Assembly: GCF_028736215.1 (NCBI RefSeq)
Contig: NZ_CP117883.1
Coordinates: 2,170,001-2,234,000 of the forward strand
Direction of reading: 5' to 3'
Origin: Mucilaginibacter sp. KACC 22773
GTDB taxonomy: Bacteria; Bacteroidota; Bacteroidia; Sphingobacteriales; Sphingobacteriaceae
Length of the DNA: 64,000 nucleotides
How positions within the stretch are numbered: the stretch's first letter is position 1; each line of letters opens with the position of its first letter. Shown here piece after piece: positions 43,215 to 53,100 of the stretch. A program made the position numbers and the translations under genes. The notes under the pieces were generated by a model that saw only the letters and a list, made by a program, of their open reading frames with translations, was not told the DNA's origin and did no database searches.

Positions 43215-44444
43215 CTACCCCTTCAGAGGTTCAGGGCCCATCCAGTTTTTTCCATCTACGAAGCGGGAAATCATCATGGCAGCCACGGTATCGCCGGTCG
43301 CATTTAGCAGGGTAGCCATGGGGTCAACCAATGTGCCAATGATCATAGCGGGCGGCAAGGCTTCGGGCGGAAAGCCGTAGGCCGATATAAACAACAATTC
43401 GCCTATATAACCGCCGTTGGGTATGCCGCCTTCAACCAGGCTTACCAGTACTGTTAAAGCCAGCGCTACCACAATGGTTTGTACGTTATTAAAGCTATTG
43501 CCGAAGAGTGCAAACACCACCGCCATTTTCACAATTGAGGATATGCTCGAGCCATCCTTGTGCAGGGTGCCGCCCAGCGGAATAGTTACATTGGCGATAA
43601 CATCCCGGATGCCCATTTTTTTTGCGGCATCAAGGTTAGCCGGAATAGTTGCAATGCTGCTGCATGTGCCCACAGCTGTAGCCGATGGGATAATGTTATT
43701 TTTCCAATACCTTTTTACCGCACCTACGCCGCCCGCTATGAAAGCGTAAAGGCTAAATATGGCAACAAAATAAAACGCGCCCACACCATAGTACAAAGCC
43801 ATCGAACGGGCGTAGCCCCCAAATAGCTGCGGGCCGAACACGCCCACCTGGTAGGCAAAATAAGCCCCTAACCCAATAGGCCCCAGTTTCATGATCAGGA
43901 TAAAAATGTTTTTAAACACCTCGTTACCGCTATGCAAAAAGCGGGTGAACGCAGCACCCTTTTCGCCGGCATTAAGGGTGGCAAAGCCAATAAGTACCGA
44001 AAATATGATCATGGCCATCATGCTTTTGCGCGATAACAACTGGTAAAATTCGCTGGTGGTAAATAGGTTGGTGAGCTGGTCGCCCAAAGGTTTTTTGTCA
44101 ATGGCTTCCGTAATGGGGTTGGCCACCAAATGCTGATGAATGGGGAAGATCCAGATAGCAATAATAGTTACTATGGCCGCTATCAGTACAGTACCCAAAA
44201 ATACCAGCGAGGTTACTCCTAATAACTTCCCCAGCTTATTTGTGGCATCCAACCCGGCAATGGCCGATGCGATGGCAAAGAAAACCAGGGGCACCACTGC
44301 AGTGAATAACAGGTTCAGGAAAATATCGCCTATGGGTTTAATAATACTTACCTTATCGCCTAAAAAAATGCCGGCAATACTGCCAACCATAATACCCGCC
44401 ATCAGCAATATGATGCCCTTGTAGTTTTTGAACCAATCATTCAT
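43215..44444 (-). CDS. Dicarboxylate/amino acid:cation symporter
   Basis: A 409-residue transporter of the DAACS family, started at the ATG at 44444 (MNDWFKNYKG); the longer frame upstream has no membrane features. Family motifs are present in order: the serine-rich re-entrant loop SSIATIPANLDAAKKMG, the GGTLHKDGSSISSIVKM helix and NATGDTVAAMM. Eight helices plus two hairpins are expected. It imports dicarboxylates or acidic amino acids with sodium or protons. An IS sits just 15 bases beyond its stop codon, so its natural terminator may have been displaced. Confidence 0.93.
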   Translation of the reverse strand: MNDWFKNYKGIILLMAGIMVGSIAGIFLGDKVSIIKPIGDIFLNLLFTAVVPLVFFAIASAIAGLDATNKLGKLLGVTSLVFLGTVLIAAIVTIIAIWIFPIHQHLVANPITEAIDKKPLGDQLTNLFTTSEFYQLLSRKSMMAMIIFSVLIGFATLNAGEKGAAFTRFLHSGNEVFKNIFILIMKLGPIGLGAYFAYQVGVFGPQLFGGYARSMALYYGVGAFYFVAIFSLYAFIAGGVGAVKRYWKNNIIPSATAVGTCSSIATIPANLDAAKKMGIRDVIANVTIPLGGTLHKDGSSISSIVKMAVVFALFGNSFNNVQTIVVALALTVLVSLVEGGIPNGGYIGELLFISAYGFPPEALPPAMIIGTLVDPMATLLNATGDTVAAMMISRFVDGKNWMGPEPLKG

Positions 44445-44539
44445 GTAGCTAATATAGTTTTTTACACGTATAACGGATGCATGTGATACACTACCGGGCG
44501 AACAAAAACTTAGCGCCATGTATTTATGCCGTTTTGAAA

Positions 44540-44569
44540 TTTGCCTGGTAACACATTTTATTATATTAG
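44540..44569 (+). promoter_or_regulatory. Bacteroidota-type promoter for the HD-YitT pair
   Basis: TTTG (44540-44543) is followed after 18 bases by TATATTAG (44562-44569), close to the TTTG / TAnnTTTG consensus with one change. It lies 17 bases before the ATG of the HD gene. Confidence 0.4.
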
Positions 44570-44586
44570 CAGCCAATTTATAACCA

Positions 44587-45165
44587 ATGCAGATTGATAA
44601 GGCCGGGGAATTTATCCTGGATAAAATAAAACGCGAACTCCCGGTACATTTTTACTACCACAATGCAACCCATGCGCAGGATGTATACAATGCTGCTAAA
44701 CAGTTAGCTTTAGGTGAAGGTATCGATTTAGCAGAAACTACTTTGCTGCTTACAGCCGCCCTGTTTCATGATTCGGGCTTTTTGTGCGGGGTAGATGATC
44801 ATGAAAGCAACTCCTGTAAAATAGCCCGTAAGCATCTGCCGGCCTTTAATTATACGGAGGCCCAGATAGCCGTTGTTTGCGATATCATTATGGCTACCAA
44901 AATACCCCAGAAACCGCATAACAAGCTTGGCGAAATTATTTGTGATGCCGATTTGGATTATTTAGGGCGGAATGATTTTTTTATCCTTAGTAAAAGGTTA
45001 TTTTCGGAACTTGAAATAACCCATAAACTGAAAACAGAACAGGAGTGGGATAAACAGCAGGTAAGCTTTCTGAAAAGCCACCGCTATTTCACCAAAACAG
45101 CTATCGGTTTACGGGCAGCTGAAAAAGAAAAGCACCTGTGTACAATAACTGAAAGATTAATATAA
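44587..45165 (+). CDS. HD-domain phosphohydrolase
   Basis: A 192-residue cytosolic protein of the HD superfamily. The first ligand is in HYHNATHAQDVY (about 23-34), the HD pair in AALFHDSGF, and further ligands in the GEIICDADLDYLG segment. It lacks any sensor or synthetase domain. Single-domain HD proteins like this hydrolyse nucleotides or phosphate esters; the substrate is unknown. It is 10 bases before the YitT gene. Confidence 0.85.
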   Translation: MQIDKAGEFILDKIKRELPVHFYYHNATHAQDVYNAAKQLALGEGIDLAETTLLLTAALFHDSGFLCGVDDHESNSCKIARKHLPAFNYTEAQIAVVCDIIMATKIPQKPHNKLGEIICDADLDYLGRNDFFILSKRLFSELEITHKLKTEQEWDKQQVSFLKSHRYFTKTAIGLRAAEKEKHLCTITERLI

Positions 45166-45175
45166 AGTACTATAC

Positions 45176-46054
45176 ATGACTAAACCGGAACATAGTTTAT
45201 CTGAAATAATTAAGGATGTAGTAACCGTAATTATCGGGATTTTATTTTGCGGATTTGCCCTGAAAGGTTTTTTGGTGCCTAACCAATTTTTTGATGGAGG
45301 CGTAACAGGTATATCCCTGCTGATTCATGAGCTTTATCACATCAATATCGCTTTTGTGATTATAGCTGCCAATATTCCGTTCATCATTATGGGAATGTTC
45401 CAGGTGAACAGGTCTTTTGCGCTCAAAACTTTTGCCTGCGTAATAGGGCTTGGGGTTTGCTTGTTGTATGTACCTTATCCGGTTATTACATCCGATAAGC
45501 TATTGGTATCCATATTCGGCGGTGTGTTTATGGGCCTGGGTGTTGGCCTTTCCATTCGTGGCGGCTGTGCGTTAGATGGGATTGAGATATTGGCGCTTTA
45601 CACCTTAAAGCGCAGTAGTTTTACTATCAGCGAGATTATTTTAGGCATCAACATTATTATATTTTTAATAGCTGCGTTTGAACTTGGCCTGCCAACCGCA
45701 TTATACTCCATTTTAACCTACTACACCGCATCGCGCACCATTAGCTTTGTAATTGACGGGCTGGAAGAATACACGGCGGTAAACATCATATCCGGCCAAA
45801 GCGAGATCATCAAACAAAAACTGGTTATGGAACTGGGCCGGGGTATTACCATTTACAAAGGCGAGCGCGGCTTTCTAAAAGAAAGCTTTGATGTTCACCA
45901 GCCTGTCGATATCATTTTCACCGTAATAACTCGCTTCGAGGTACGCCGCCTCAAAAACCTGGTGCACAGCATTGATCCCAAAGCATTCGTATTTACCAAC
46001 AGCATCAAAGAAGCTGCAGGTGGGGTGTTAAAGAAAAGGGTTAGGGAGCATTGA
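45176..46054 (+). CDS. YitT-family membrane protein
   Basis: A 292-residue protein with six helices (DUF161-type, about 15-200) and a C-terminal soluble DUF2179 domain (about 215-285). A glycine-rich motif near GVFMGLGVGLSIRGGCALDG is typical. The function of the family is unsettled; a transport role is likely. It follows the HD gene by 10 bases and probably shares its transcript. Confidence 0.85.
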   Translation: MTKPEHSLSEIIKDVVTVIIGILFCGFALKGFLVPNQFFDGGVTGISLLIHELYHINIAFVIIAANIPFIIMGMFQVNRSFALKTFACVIGLGVCLLYVPYPVITSDKLLVSIFGGVFMGLGVGLSIRGGCALDGIEILALYTLKRSSFTISEIILGINIIIFLIAAFELGLPTALYSILTYYTASRTISFVIDGLEEYTAVNIISGQSEIIKQKLVMELGRGITIYKGERGFLKESFDVHQPVDIIFTVITRFEVRRLKNLVHSIDPKAFVFTNSIKEAAGGVLKKRVREH

Positions 46055-46059
46055 TTTTA

Positions 46060-46153
46060 AGTATCAAGTCGCAAGTATCAAGTATCAAGATTTTTTGAGG
46101 ATAAATGCCGTTTGCAGAAGCGGTCTTGATACTATGTACTTGATACTTGCTAC
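46060..46153. repeat. Word-array inverted repeat (AGTATCAAG type)
   Basis: Three copies of AGTATCAAG-like words (46060-46090) are followed 34 bases later by their reverse complement CTTGATACT (46124-46132, 46139-46147). The array fills the gap between the YitT and cyclase genes, whose stop codons face each other. Confidence 0.75.
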
Positions 46154-47196
46154 TAACTCACTACTTCATAAATCTCCACCGGTTTCGCTTTGTTCTTCAA
46201 CGTTACTTCGCCAATTTTTTTGAGCTCGAAGGATTCTTTGGCTTTTTGGTAAACTTCTTCGGTAACCACAATCTGGTTGGCTTTGGCTACACCCTGCAGG
46301 CGCTGGGCCAGGTTTACGGCATCACCTATTACGGTATAATCAAGGCGTTTCAGGGAGGCAGAACCAATGTTGCCTGATATCATTTCGCCCGAGTTTATGC
46401 CGATGGATACATCGGGTTTAAAAGTTTTATCGCCGTAAACTATAGTCTCGGTGCTGTGCATTTTTTCGCGCACGGCAAGGGCGGCATCTATGGCACGGTC
46501 TAGGTGGTACTCCCCGCGGAATACCGCCATAACGGCATCGCCCATAAATTTATCTATGTGGCCGGTTTGGGCAATAATTTCCTGCACCATCATGTCAAAA
46601 AGCTTGTTAATTAAACTAACAACGGCGTTGGCGGGTACATGTTCGGATATGGCCGTAAAGCCGCATATGTCGATGAATAAAACAGTGGCGTCAACAGTTT
46701 CGTTGCTCAGCAGGCTTGTTTCAAACTCCTTATGGGTCATAAAGTTAAGCACATTCTCATCAACATACATTCTCAGAATGTTATTTTCTTTGATGGCCTG
46801 CATGGTTTTTTTCAACTCCAGCACATGCATCAAAGTTTTTTCGATGGTAATATCCAGGTCGTCAAAATTTACCGGTTTAACCACAAAGTCAAACGCGCCG
46901 CGGTTCATGGCCGTGCGGATGTTATCCATATCGCTGTAGGCCGATACCATTACAGCTTTTAATATAGGGTTGGCCTCGGGCAGTTTGGTAAGCAGGGTAA
47001 GGCCGTCCATTTCGGGCATATTGATATCACTCAAAATCATATCAATCTCCGGGTCTTCGGCAAGTTTGGTTAATGCTTCAAAACCGTTGTGGGCGAATAC
47101 AAAATCATATACTTTTTCACGGATCTTTTTCCTGAATTTTTGTTTTATCAATAATTCCAGGTCCAATTCATCATCAACCACCAGTATTTTGGCCAT
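46153..47196 (-). CDS. Response regulator with class III adenylate cyclase output
   Basis: A 347-residue two-domain protein. The receiver (1-122) has the acidic pair at 8-9, the phospho-acceptor Asp57 and Lys108. A linker helix leads to a cyclase domain (about 166-347). Both metal aspartates are there (Asp176 in LFIDICGFT, Asp220 in FMGDAVMA, 44 apart), as are the adenine lysine Lys216, and the transition-state pair Asn295 and Arg299. At the second purine-specifying position stands Thr288 and not Asp, as in the bicarbonate-responsive class IIIb enzymes. Its start overlaps the receiver gene stop as TAATG. It should make cyclic AMP when phosphorylated. Confidence 0.93.
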   Translation of the reverse strand: MAKILVVDDELDLELLIKQKFRKKIREKVYDFVFAHNGFEALTKLAEDPEIDMILSDINMPEMDGLTLLTKLPEANPILKAVMVSAYSDMDNIRTAMNRGAFDFVVKPVNFDDLDITIEKTLMHVLELKKTMQAIKENNILRMYVDENVLNFMTHKEFETSLLSNETVDATVLFIDICGFTAISEHVPANAVVSLINKLFDMMVQEIIAQTGHIDKFMGDAVMAVFRGEYHLDRAIDAALAVREKMHSTETIVYGDKTFKPDVSIGINSGEMISGNIGSASLKRLDYTVIGDAVNLAQRLQGVAKANQIVVTEEVYQKAKESFELKKIGEVTLKNKAKPVEIYEVVS

Positions 47197-47573
47197 TATT
47201 GTTCTATGTGTTTTAGTTTTTCTTTTAAATTATTAAAATCAAGGGGCTTGGTTAAAAAGTCATTAGCACCCAACTCCATCGATTTTTGATAGTTTTCCTC
47301 ATCGCCATAGGCAGTAATCATCATGACCACCGGTGGTGGTTTCTCATAGGTGTGCCTTATCTTGTCAAGCAATTCTAACCCCGTCATGCCGGGCATATTG
47401 ATGTCGGATAATATCAGGATCACTTCAGAGTGGTTAACCGCCAAAAACGACATGGCTTCCTCGCCCGATTGCGCGAAATTAAATTCGATTTCGCCATTTT
47501 TTATCTCTTTGCGAAAGCGTTGCAAAAACAGTGGTTGTACATCAGCCTCGTCATCAACAACAAGTATTTTCAT
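47196..47573 (-). CDS. Single-domain response regulator
   Basis: A 125-residue receiver with acidic residues at 7-9, the phospho-acceptor Asp57 in ILSDINM, and Lys in LTKPLDF. It is encoded between a sensor kinase and a receiver-cyclase. It closely resembles the receiver of the cyclase protein, so the pair may have arisen by duplication. It could be a phosphate sink that competes with the cyclase receiver for the same kinase. Confidence 0.93.
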   Translation of the reverse strand: MKILVVDDEADVQPLFLQRFRKEIKNGEIEFNFAQSGEEAMSFLAVNHSEVILILSDINMPGMTGLELLDKIRHTYEKPPPVVMMITAYGDEENYQKSMELGANDFLTKPLDFNNLKEKLKHIEQ

Positions 47574-47653
47574 AGTTTTATTCTCGTTTCAAATTTAGGT
47601 TTTGTATTGATTTAATAGGCAGCTAAAACGCGATTATCGCGGCTGTTTTGCCA

Positions 47654-49024
47654 TTAATTGGCTTTTACATCCGGAATAGTGATCACAAACTTAGCAAACT
47701 CGCCCTCCGCAGTCTCTACCTTTAAATCGCCGCCATGGCCTTTGGTAATGATATCATAACTCATAGACAGGCCTAACCCCGTTCCCTGGCCCGTTGGTTT
47801 GGTGGTAAAAAAGGGCTGGTATATTTTGTCCAATACCTTTTGAGGGATGCCCGTTCCGTTATCGCTTACGGTAATTTCAACGGCGTTTGGTAATTTTTTG
47901 GTAACCACCGTTACAGTGGGCTCATAGCCGGCAATGTTTTGCTTTTTCTTTTCGGCCACCGAGTAAAAGGAGTTGTTAAACAGATTTAAAAGTACCCGGC
48001 CCAGATCTTGTGGAATGGCTTCAATTTTACCAATGTTTTCATCGAAACTGGTTTTCATGCCAGCGTTAAACATTTTGTCTTTGGCCCGTAAACCATGGTA
48101 GCTTAAGCGCAGGTATTCATCGGCAAGCGCATTAATATCGGTTGGTTCTTTTTTACCTGTAGTGGTACGCGAGTGCTGCAGCATCCCTTTTACTATGGCG
48201 TCGGCACGTTTGCCATGCTGGTTTATTTTGGTTAGGTTTTGGGTAATATCGTTTATAATATCATCCGCTTCCTGTTTAATATCGTCGGGCAGCTTGCTTA
48301 ATACCTCATCTTTAAGTTCATCCAGCAATTCGATACTCACTTCGCTAAAGTTGTTTACAAAATTAAGCGGGTTTTGAATTTCATGGGCTATACCGGCCGT
48401 AAGCTCGCCCAGCGATGCCATTTTTTCCTGCTGTACCAGTTGTGCCTGGGTGCTTCTCAGTTCGGATAGGGCGTGTTGCAGTTCTTCCTTCTGGTTGGTT
48501 AGTTCGGCGGTACGTTGCTTTACTTCGCTTTCCAGGTTAACTTTCATGGCGGCCATCATGCGGTTCTGCTCTTCTTCATTGCGGCGCTTTATTCGTTCTG
48601 TTTCAAGCGCTTTGGCTTGCTTGCGGTTTATCCACCACATGGCAAAAAGCCAGAGCACGGTAAAGCCTACCGAGTTTTCAAAAAGGTCGTTATGCTTGTC
48701 ATAAAAGCCGGATGCAACCAGCCGTACCAGGTCGCTAAAAATTACGGCCACCGCAAATGGCAGCACCCAATTGATAATAGAGCGATTTGCCTTAAACTCT
48801 TCTCTTGTAAACGGTAGGGATATAAGCCATGCTAAAAGAATATGCCCAAACCACCTGATCAGCCCTTCTTTTTCAAGAAAAATGCTTCCCATCATTACGG
48901 CCACAGCGCCGTATAATACATACAAAAGGTATTTATCCCATTCGCTAACGATGCCCCGGTCTTTTAAACTTTTGCGTAGTTGGGTTGTAAGAAATATGGT
49001 TACAGCAGGTTCTATTCCTATCAT
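47654..49024 (-). CDS. Membrane sensor histidine kinase
   Basis: A 456-residue kinase. Three to four membrane helices (about 30-155) make an N-terminal sensor without a recognised ligand domain. A coiled coil (about 160-215) joins the transmitter, whose phospho-acceptor box is IAHEIQNPLNFVNNF. The ATPase part has LFNNSFYSV, VSDNGTGIP and TGLGLSMSYDI. It is the first gene of a three-gene signalling operon, 80 bases ahead of the two receiver proteins, which are its likely targets. Confidence 0.9.
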   Translation of the reverse strand: MIGIEPAVTIFLTTQLRKSLKDRGIVSEWDKYLLYVLYGAVAVMMGSIFLEKEGLIRWFGHILLAWLISLPFTREEFKANRSIINWVLPFAVAVIFSDLVRLVASGFYDKHNDLFENSVGFTVLWLFAMWWINRKQAKALETERIKRRNEEEQNRMMAAMKVNLESEVKQRTAELTNQKEELQHALSELRSTQAQLVQQEKMASLGELTAGIAHEIQNPLNFVNNFSEVSIELLDELKDEVLSKLPDDIKQEADDIINDITQNLTKINQHGKRADAIVKGMLQHSRTTTGKKEPTDINALADEYLRLSYHGLRAKDKMFNAGMKTSFDENIGKIEAIPQDLGRVLLNLFNNSFYSVAEKKKQNIAGYEPTVTVVTKKLPNAVEITVSDNGTGIPQKVLDKIYQPFFTTKPTGQGTGLGLSMSYDIITKGHGGDLKVETAEGEFAKFVITIPDVKAN

Positions 49025-49128
49025 AGAGAATCAAATTTTCAGTTTGCGCCCGATGTTTAGGCAAACAGTTTTAAAACTAATATTTTATTTGCATTAATCA
49101 ACATTTAATAGCGAAATCAGCCATATCG

Positions 49129-50022
49129 CTACATCACCAGGCTGTTTTTTTTATATGATCCGGGTGTTTGCCCGGTAATATTCCTGAACACCCTCGAAAA
49201 ATAGGCGAGGCTCTCAAAACCCGTTTCGGCGGCTATTTCATAAAAAGGCATACTGGTTGTGGTAAGCAACAATTGCGCGCGTTCAATGCGTTTTGATTGA
49301 ATGTAGGTTAAGGGCCGCTCGCCGGTATTTTCAAAAAACAGGCGCGAAAAATAATCGGCATTATGGTTGGCGCGTTTGGCCAGCTGGGCAACCGTAATGT
49401 TTTGGTGCAGGTTGGTTTGTATATAATTGATAGCATCAGATATTTTGGAGTGGATGATGCTTTTATCTTCCATCAAGAAAACATCCGGTTTTAAAAACAT
49501 CGATACCAATTGCAAAAGCAAACCATAGGTTTCCATATAAGCCGATGCATGCATCAGCTGGTTCAATTCCTCGAAGTTTTTTTGCACAGGCCGCTTCTCG
49601 TAAACTTTCGGATTGTAGGATATATACAAACTCCGGTTAGGGTTTAATTGCAGTATGCGTTTAAAACATGCCAGCGCATTATCGGCGGCTTTTAACTTAA
49701 ATATTTTACGGTTTGATGAAAACAGCGAGGCGCCGTCAACAGATTCCTCGGCAAAGCAGATATAATACTGGCTTAAATAGTTGTCGCAATAATAATTGCA
49801 GGTGGTAAAACTCGGCACCAGGTATATATAGTCTGGCTCCAGTTTAATGCTGCTATCGGCATTATATAGCACGCCTTCTCCGCCGTCGATATAATACAGC
49901 CGGTAAAATGTACTGGTAACATTTTTGTAGTTCCAGTTTTTGTTTAGTTCTACATGGTCAATATTCAGTAAATTGAATGTTGATCTTAAAATGCTTTTGT
50001 TCATACCTATAAGGGAATGCAA
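49129..50022 (-). CDS. AraC-family transcriptional regulator
   Basis: A 297-residue regulator (start may be the ATG six codons in). The N-terminal part (about 15-190) is a cupin-like sensor region with YYIDGGEGVLYN; the C-terminal double helix-turn-helix (about 195-290) has ITVAQLAKRANHNADYFSRL and AAETGFESLAYFSRVFRN, with the usual GQTPGSYKK end. It is divergent from a DUF1549/DUF1553 gene across a 126-base gap, so it probably controls that operon, probably in response to a sugar or a derivative. Confidence 0.92.
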   Translation of the reverse strand: MHSLIGMNKSILRSTFNLLNIDHVELNKNWNYKNVTSTFYRLYYIDGGEGVLYNADSSIKLEPDYIYLVPSFTTCNYYCDNYLSQYYICFAEESVDGASLFSSNRKIFKLKAADNALACFKRILQLNPNRSLYISYNPKVYEKRPVQKNFEELNQLMHASAYMETYGLLLQLVSMFLKPDVFLMEDKSIIHSKISDAINYIQTNLHQNITVAQLAKRANHNADYFSRLFFENTGERPLTYIQSKRIERAQLLLTTTSMPFYEIAAETGFESLAYFSRVFRNITGQTPGSYKKNSLVM

Positions 50023-50148
50023 TTTAATAAATTAATCGTCAGATTAACCCAAAAAAGTCGGATTTGTGCAAATTGATGTGGCCTTTGTGAAATTTTTAAT
50101 CCCTGGCTCCGCGTAGATTTATCCAGATTATCAAACCTGATAAATTGT

Positions 50149-53100
50149 ATGATGCTGAGGTCTTTTTTAGTAACGCTGAGTGCCGTAATGGTAACAGGCA
50201 GCGGGTTGTTTTTTTATTCATCGGCTGTCGACTTGCCCGCTGATGTACAAAAAGCATACGATGCCTTGCCGCCAACGGTTGATTATAACATTGATGTAAA
50301 GCCCATACTATCCAATAAGTGCTTTGCCTGCCATGGCCCCGATAAAAACAAGCAAAAGGCCGGTTTACGGCTGGACATAGCTGCAAATGCCTACGCCGAA
50401 GTACCCGATGATATAGGCGTTGTTGCCATTAAACCCGGCGACTTGCAACATAGCGAGGTGGTAAAACGCATTTTATCAACCGATTCAACCTACCTGATGC
50501 CCGCGCCCGAATCGCACCATACGTTGTCGGCTTATGAAAAAGCTGTCATTATAAAATGGATAAAAACCGGAGCTGTATATAAACCCCATTGGGCCTTTGT
50601 AAAACCTGTGAAGGCGGCCGTTCCCGTGGTTGAAGGCGCTGTGAATAACCCTATTGATAACTTTGTGCTGGCCAGGCTTAAGCGGCAAAACCTGCTGCCA
50701 TCCAAAGAAGCTGATAAAGAATTGCTGTTGCGCAGGCTTTCGCTCGACCTTACCGGCCTGCCGCCAACGCTGAAAGAGATTGATGATTTTTTAAAAGATG
50801 CATCGCCTAATGCCTATGAAAAACAGGTAGACCGCCTGTTGGCATCGCCCCATTATGGCGAAAAAATGGCGGTGGATTGGCTGGATGCCGCCCGTTTTGC
50901 CGATTCGCATGGGTACACGGTAGATAGGATAAGGGATATGTCGCCCTACCGCGATTGGGTGATCAAGGCTTTTAACAGCAACTTTAGCTACGATAAATTC
51001 ATCCAGTGGCAATTGGCAGGCGATTTGATGCCGCACCCAACAAAAGATATGATCATTGCTACCGCCTTTAACCGCAATCACCAGCAAAATATGGAAGGCG
51101 GCGTTGTTGAGGAGGAATACCAAACCGAATATGTGATTGACCGTACCAATACCTTTGGCAGCGCGGTATTAGGCATGACCGTAGGCTGCGCCAAATGCCA
51201 TGACCATAAGTTTGACCCGATATCGCAAAAGAATTACTACCAGTTGTTCAGCTTTTTTAATAACGTAAAAGAGGCCGGGCAAATATCCTGGGACGATGCT
51301 TTGCCAACGCCAACTTTGATGCTGCCAACGGCTCAAAAAGAAAAAATACTTACTTTTATTAATGACAACATCGCGCAGCAAAAAAACACGATAGCCCAAA
51401 CAGAAAGTAAGGCTACTGCTGAGTTTGATAAATGGCTTGCCAATGGCGAATATAAAAAACTGGCCACTGAAAAAATCCCGGCTAATGGCTTACAGGCCAG
51501 TTTTAATTTTGATAAGGGCGACCTGGCAAGCAGCGTAAACCCTAAAGATATGGGCACTATGAAACGCGAAGGCGGCCAGGCCGGCGATGCACCTTTATTT
51601 GAGGCTAAGGGCGATGGCAAGGCATTGGCTTTGAATGGTGATACCTGGCTGGATTTAAATAAGATTGGCGTCTTCCGCAAATCGCAGCCCTTTAGCATCG
51701 GTATTTGGGTTAACATTCCTAAACAGTTAAGCGAAGGTGTTATTTTTCATAAAGGCAATTCCGAACGGCTGTACAATTTTAGGGGCTATCATTTATACCT
51801 CAAAAATAATAAGCTGGAACTCAACATGGCCCACACCGGGCCTTCAAATGCAATAACCCTGGTTACGGTTGATGACGTGCCTCGCGACAGGTGGATGCAG
51901 CTTACGGCAACCTATGATGGATCGGCAAAGGCGGATGGTTTTAAACTGTACCTGGATGGCAGCGAAATGAAAATGGAAACCACCATGGATCAGCTTACCA
52001 AGGATATTTTATTTATGGGCGATAGCCAGCCCGGGTTACAGGTTGGCGCCTGGGAACGAGGGCGTGGTTTTAAAGATGGAAAGGTAGACGATGTTGTAGT
52101 ATACAACCGGACCCTTACCGCTTTCGAGGTGAAAATACTGGCGCAAAAGGATAGCTGGCAGCAGGTGGCTGCAAAAAGCAAGGATGCCCTGGGTGCCGAT
52201 GATATTGGTAAGCTAAAAGCCTACTATGTTACCGCCGTTGACCCGCTGATGCTGGCCGAAACAAAAAAGTTAACCGCTTTGCGCACCACTTTATCAGATT
52301 CGACCGAAAATGTGGCCGAGTTGATGGTAATGCAGGAAATGGCTAAGCCTAAAAACTCATACCTGCTTAACCGCGGCAATTACGATATGCCTGGCGAACA
52401 GGTTTTTCCCAACACGCCCGAAGCTATACTGCCATTTGCGGCCGATTTGCCTAAAAACAGGTACGGCTTAGCACAATGGGCTACAAATACCGATAATCCG
52501 CTGGTAGCAAGGGTAGCGGTAAACCGTTTGTGGCAAAACTTTTTTGGAACCGGGCTGGTGAAAACCAGCGAAGATTTTGGCAACCAGGGCGAAATGCCCA
52601 GCCACCCCGAACTGCTGGACTGGCTGGCTACAACCTTTGTTGAGCAGGGCTGGGATATGAAAGCTTTGAACAAACTGATCGTGATGTCGGCTACGTACCG
52701 CCAGGATTCGCGGCCGACTAAAGAGGCTGCTGAAAAAGATCCCGAAAATCGTTACCTGTCGCACGGCCCGGCGTACCGGATGCCTGCCGAGATGATTCGC
52801 GACAATGCCTTATTTGCCAGCGGGTTGTTAAATACCCAAATAGGCGGCAAAAGTATAAAACCATACCAGCCTGCCGGTTTATGGGAAATTAATAATACCA
52901 CTTACACACCGGATACCGGGAAGGCGGTGTACAGGCGCAGTTTGTACGTTATTGTAAAGCGATCTGTCCCCAACCCAACGCTTGCTACGTTTGACGCGCC
53001 ATCGCGCAGCTATTGTATTATCCGCAGGCAAAAAACCAATACGCCATTGCAGGCTTTGGTAACCCTGAACGACCCTACGTTTGTGGAGGCCGCCAAAGTT

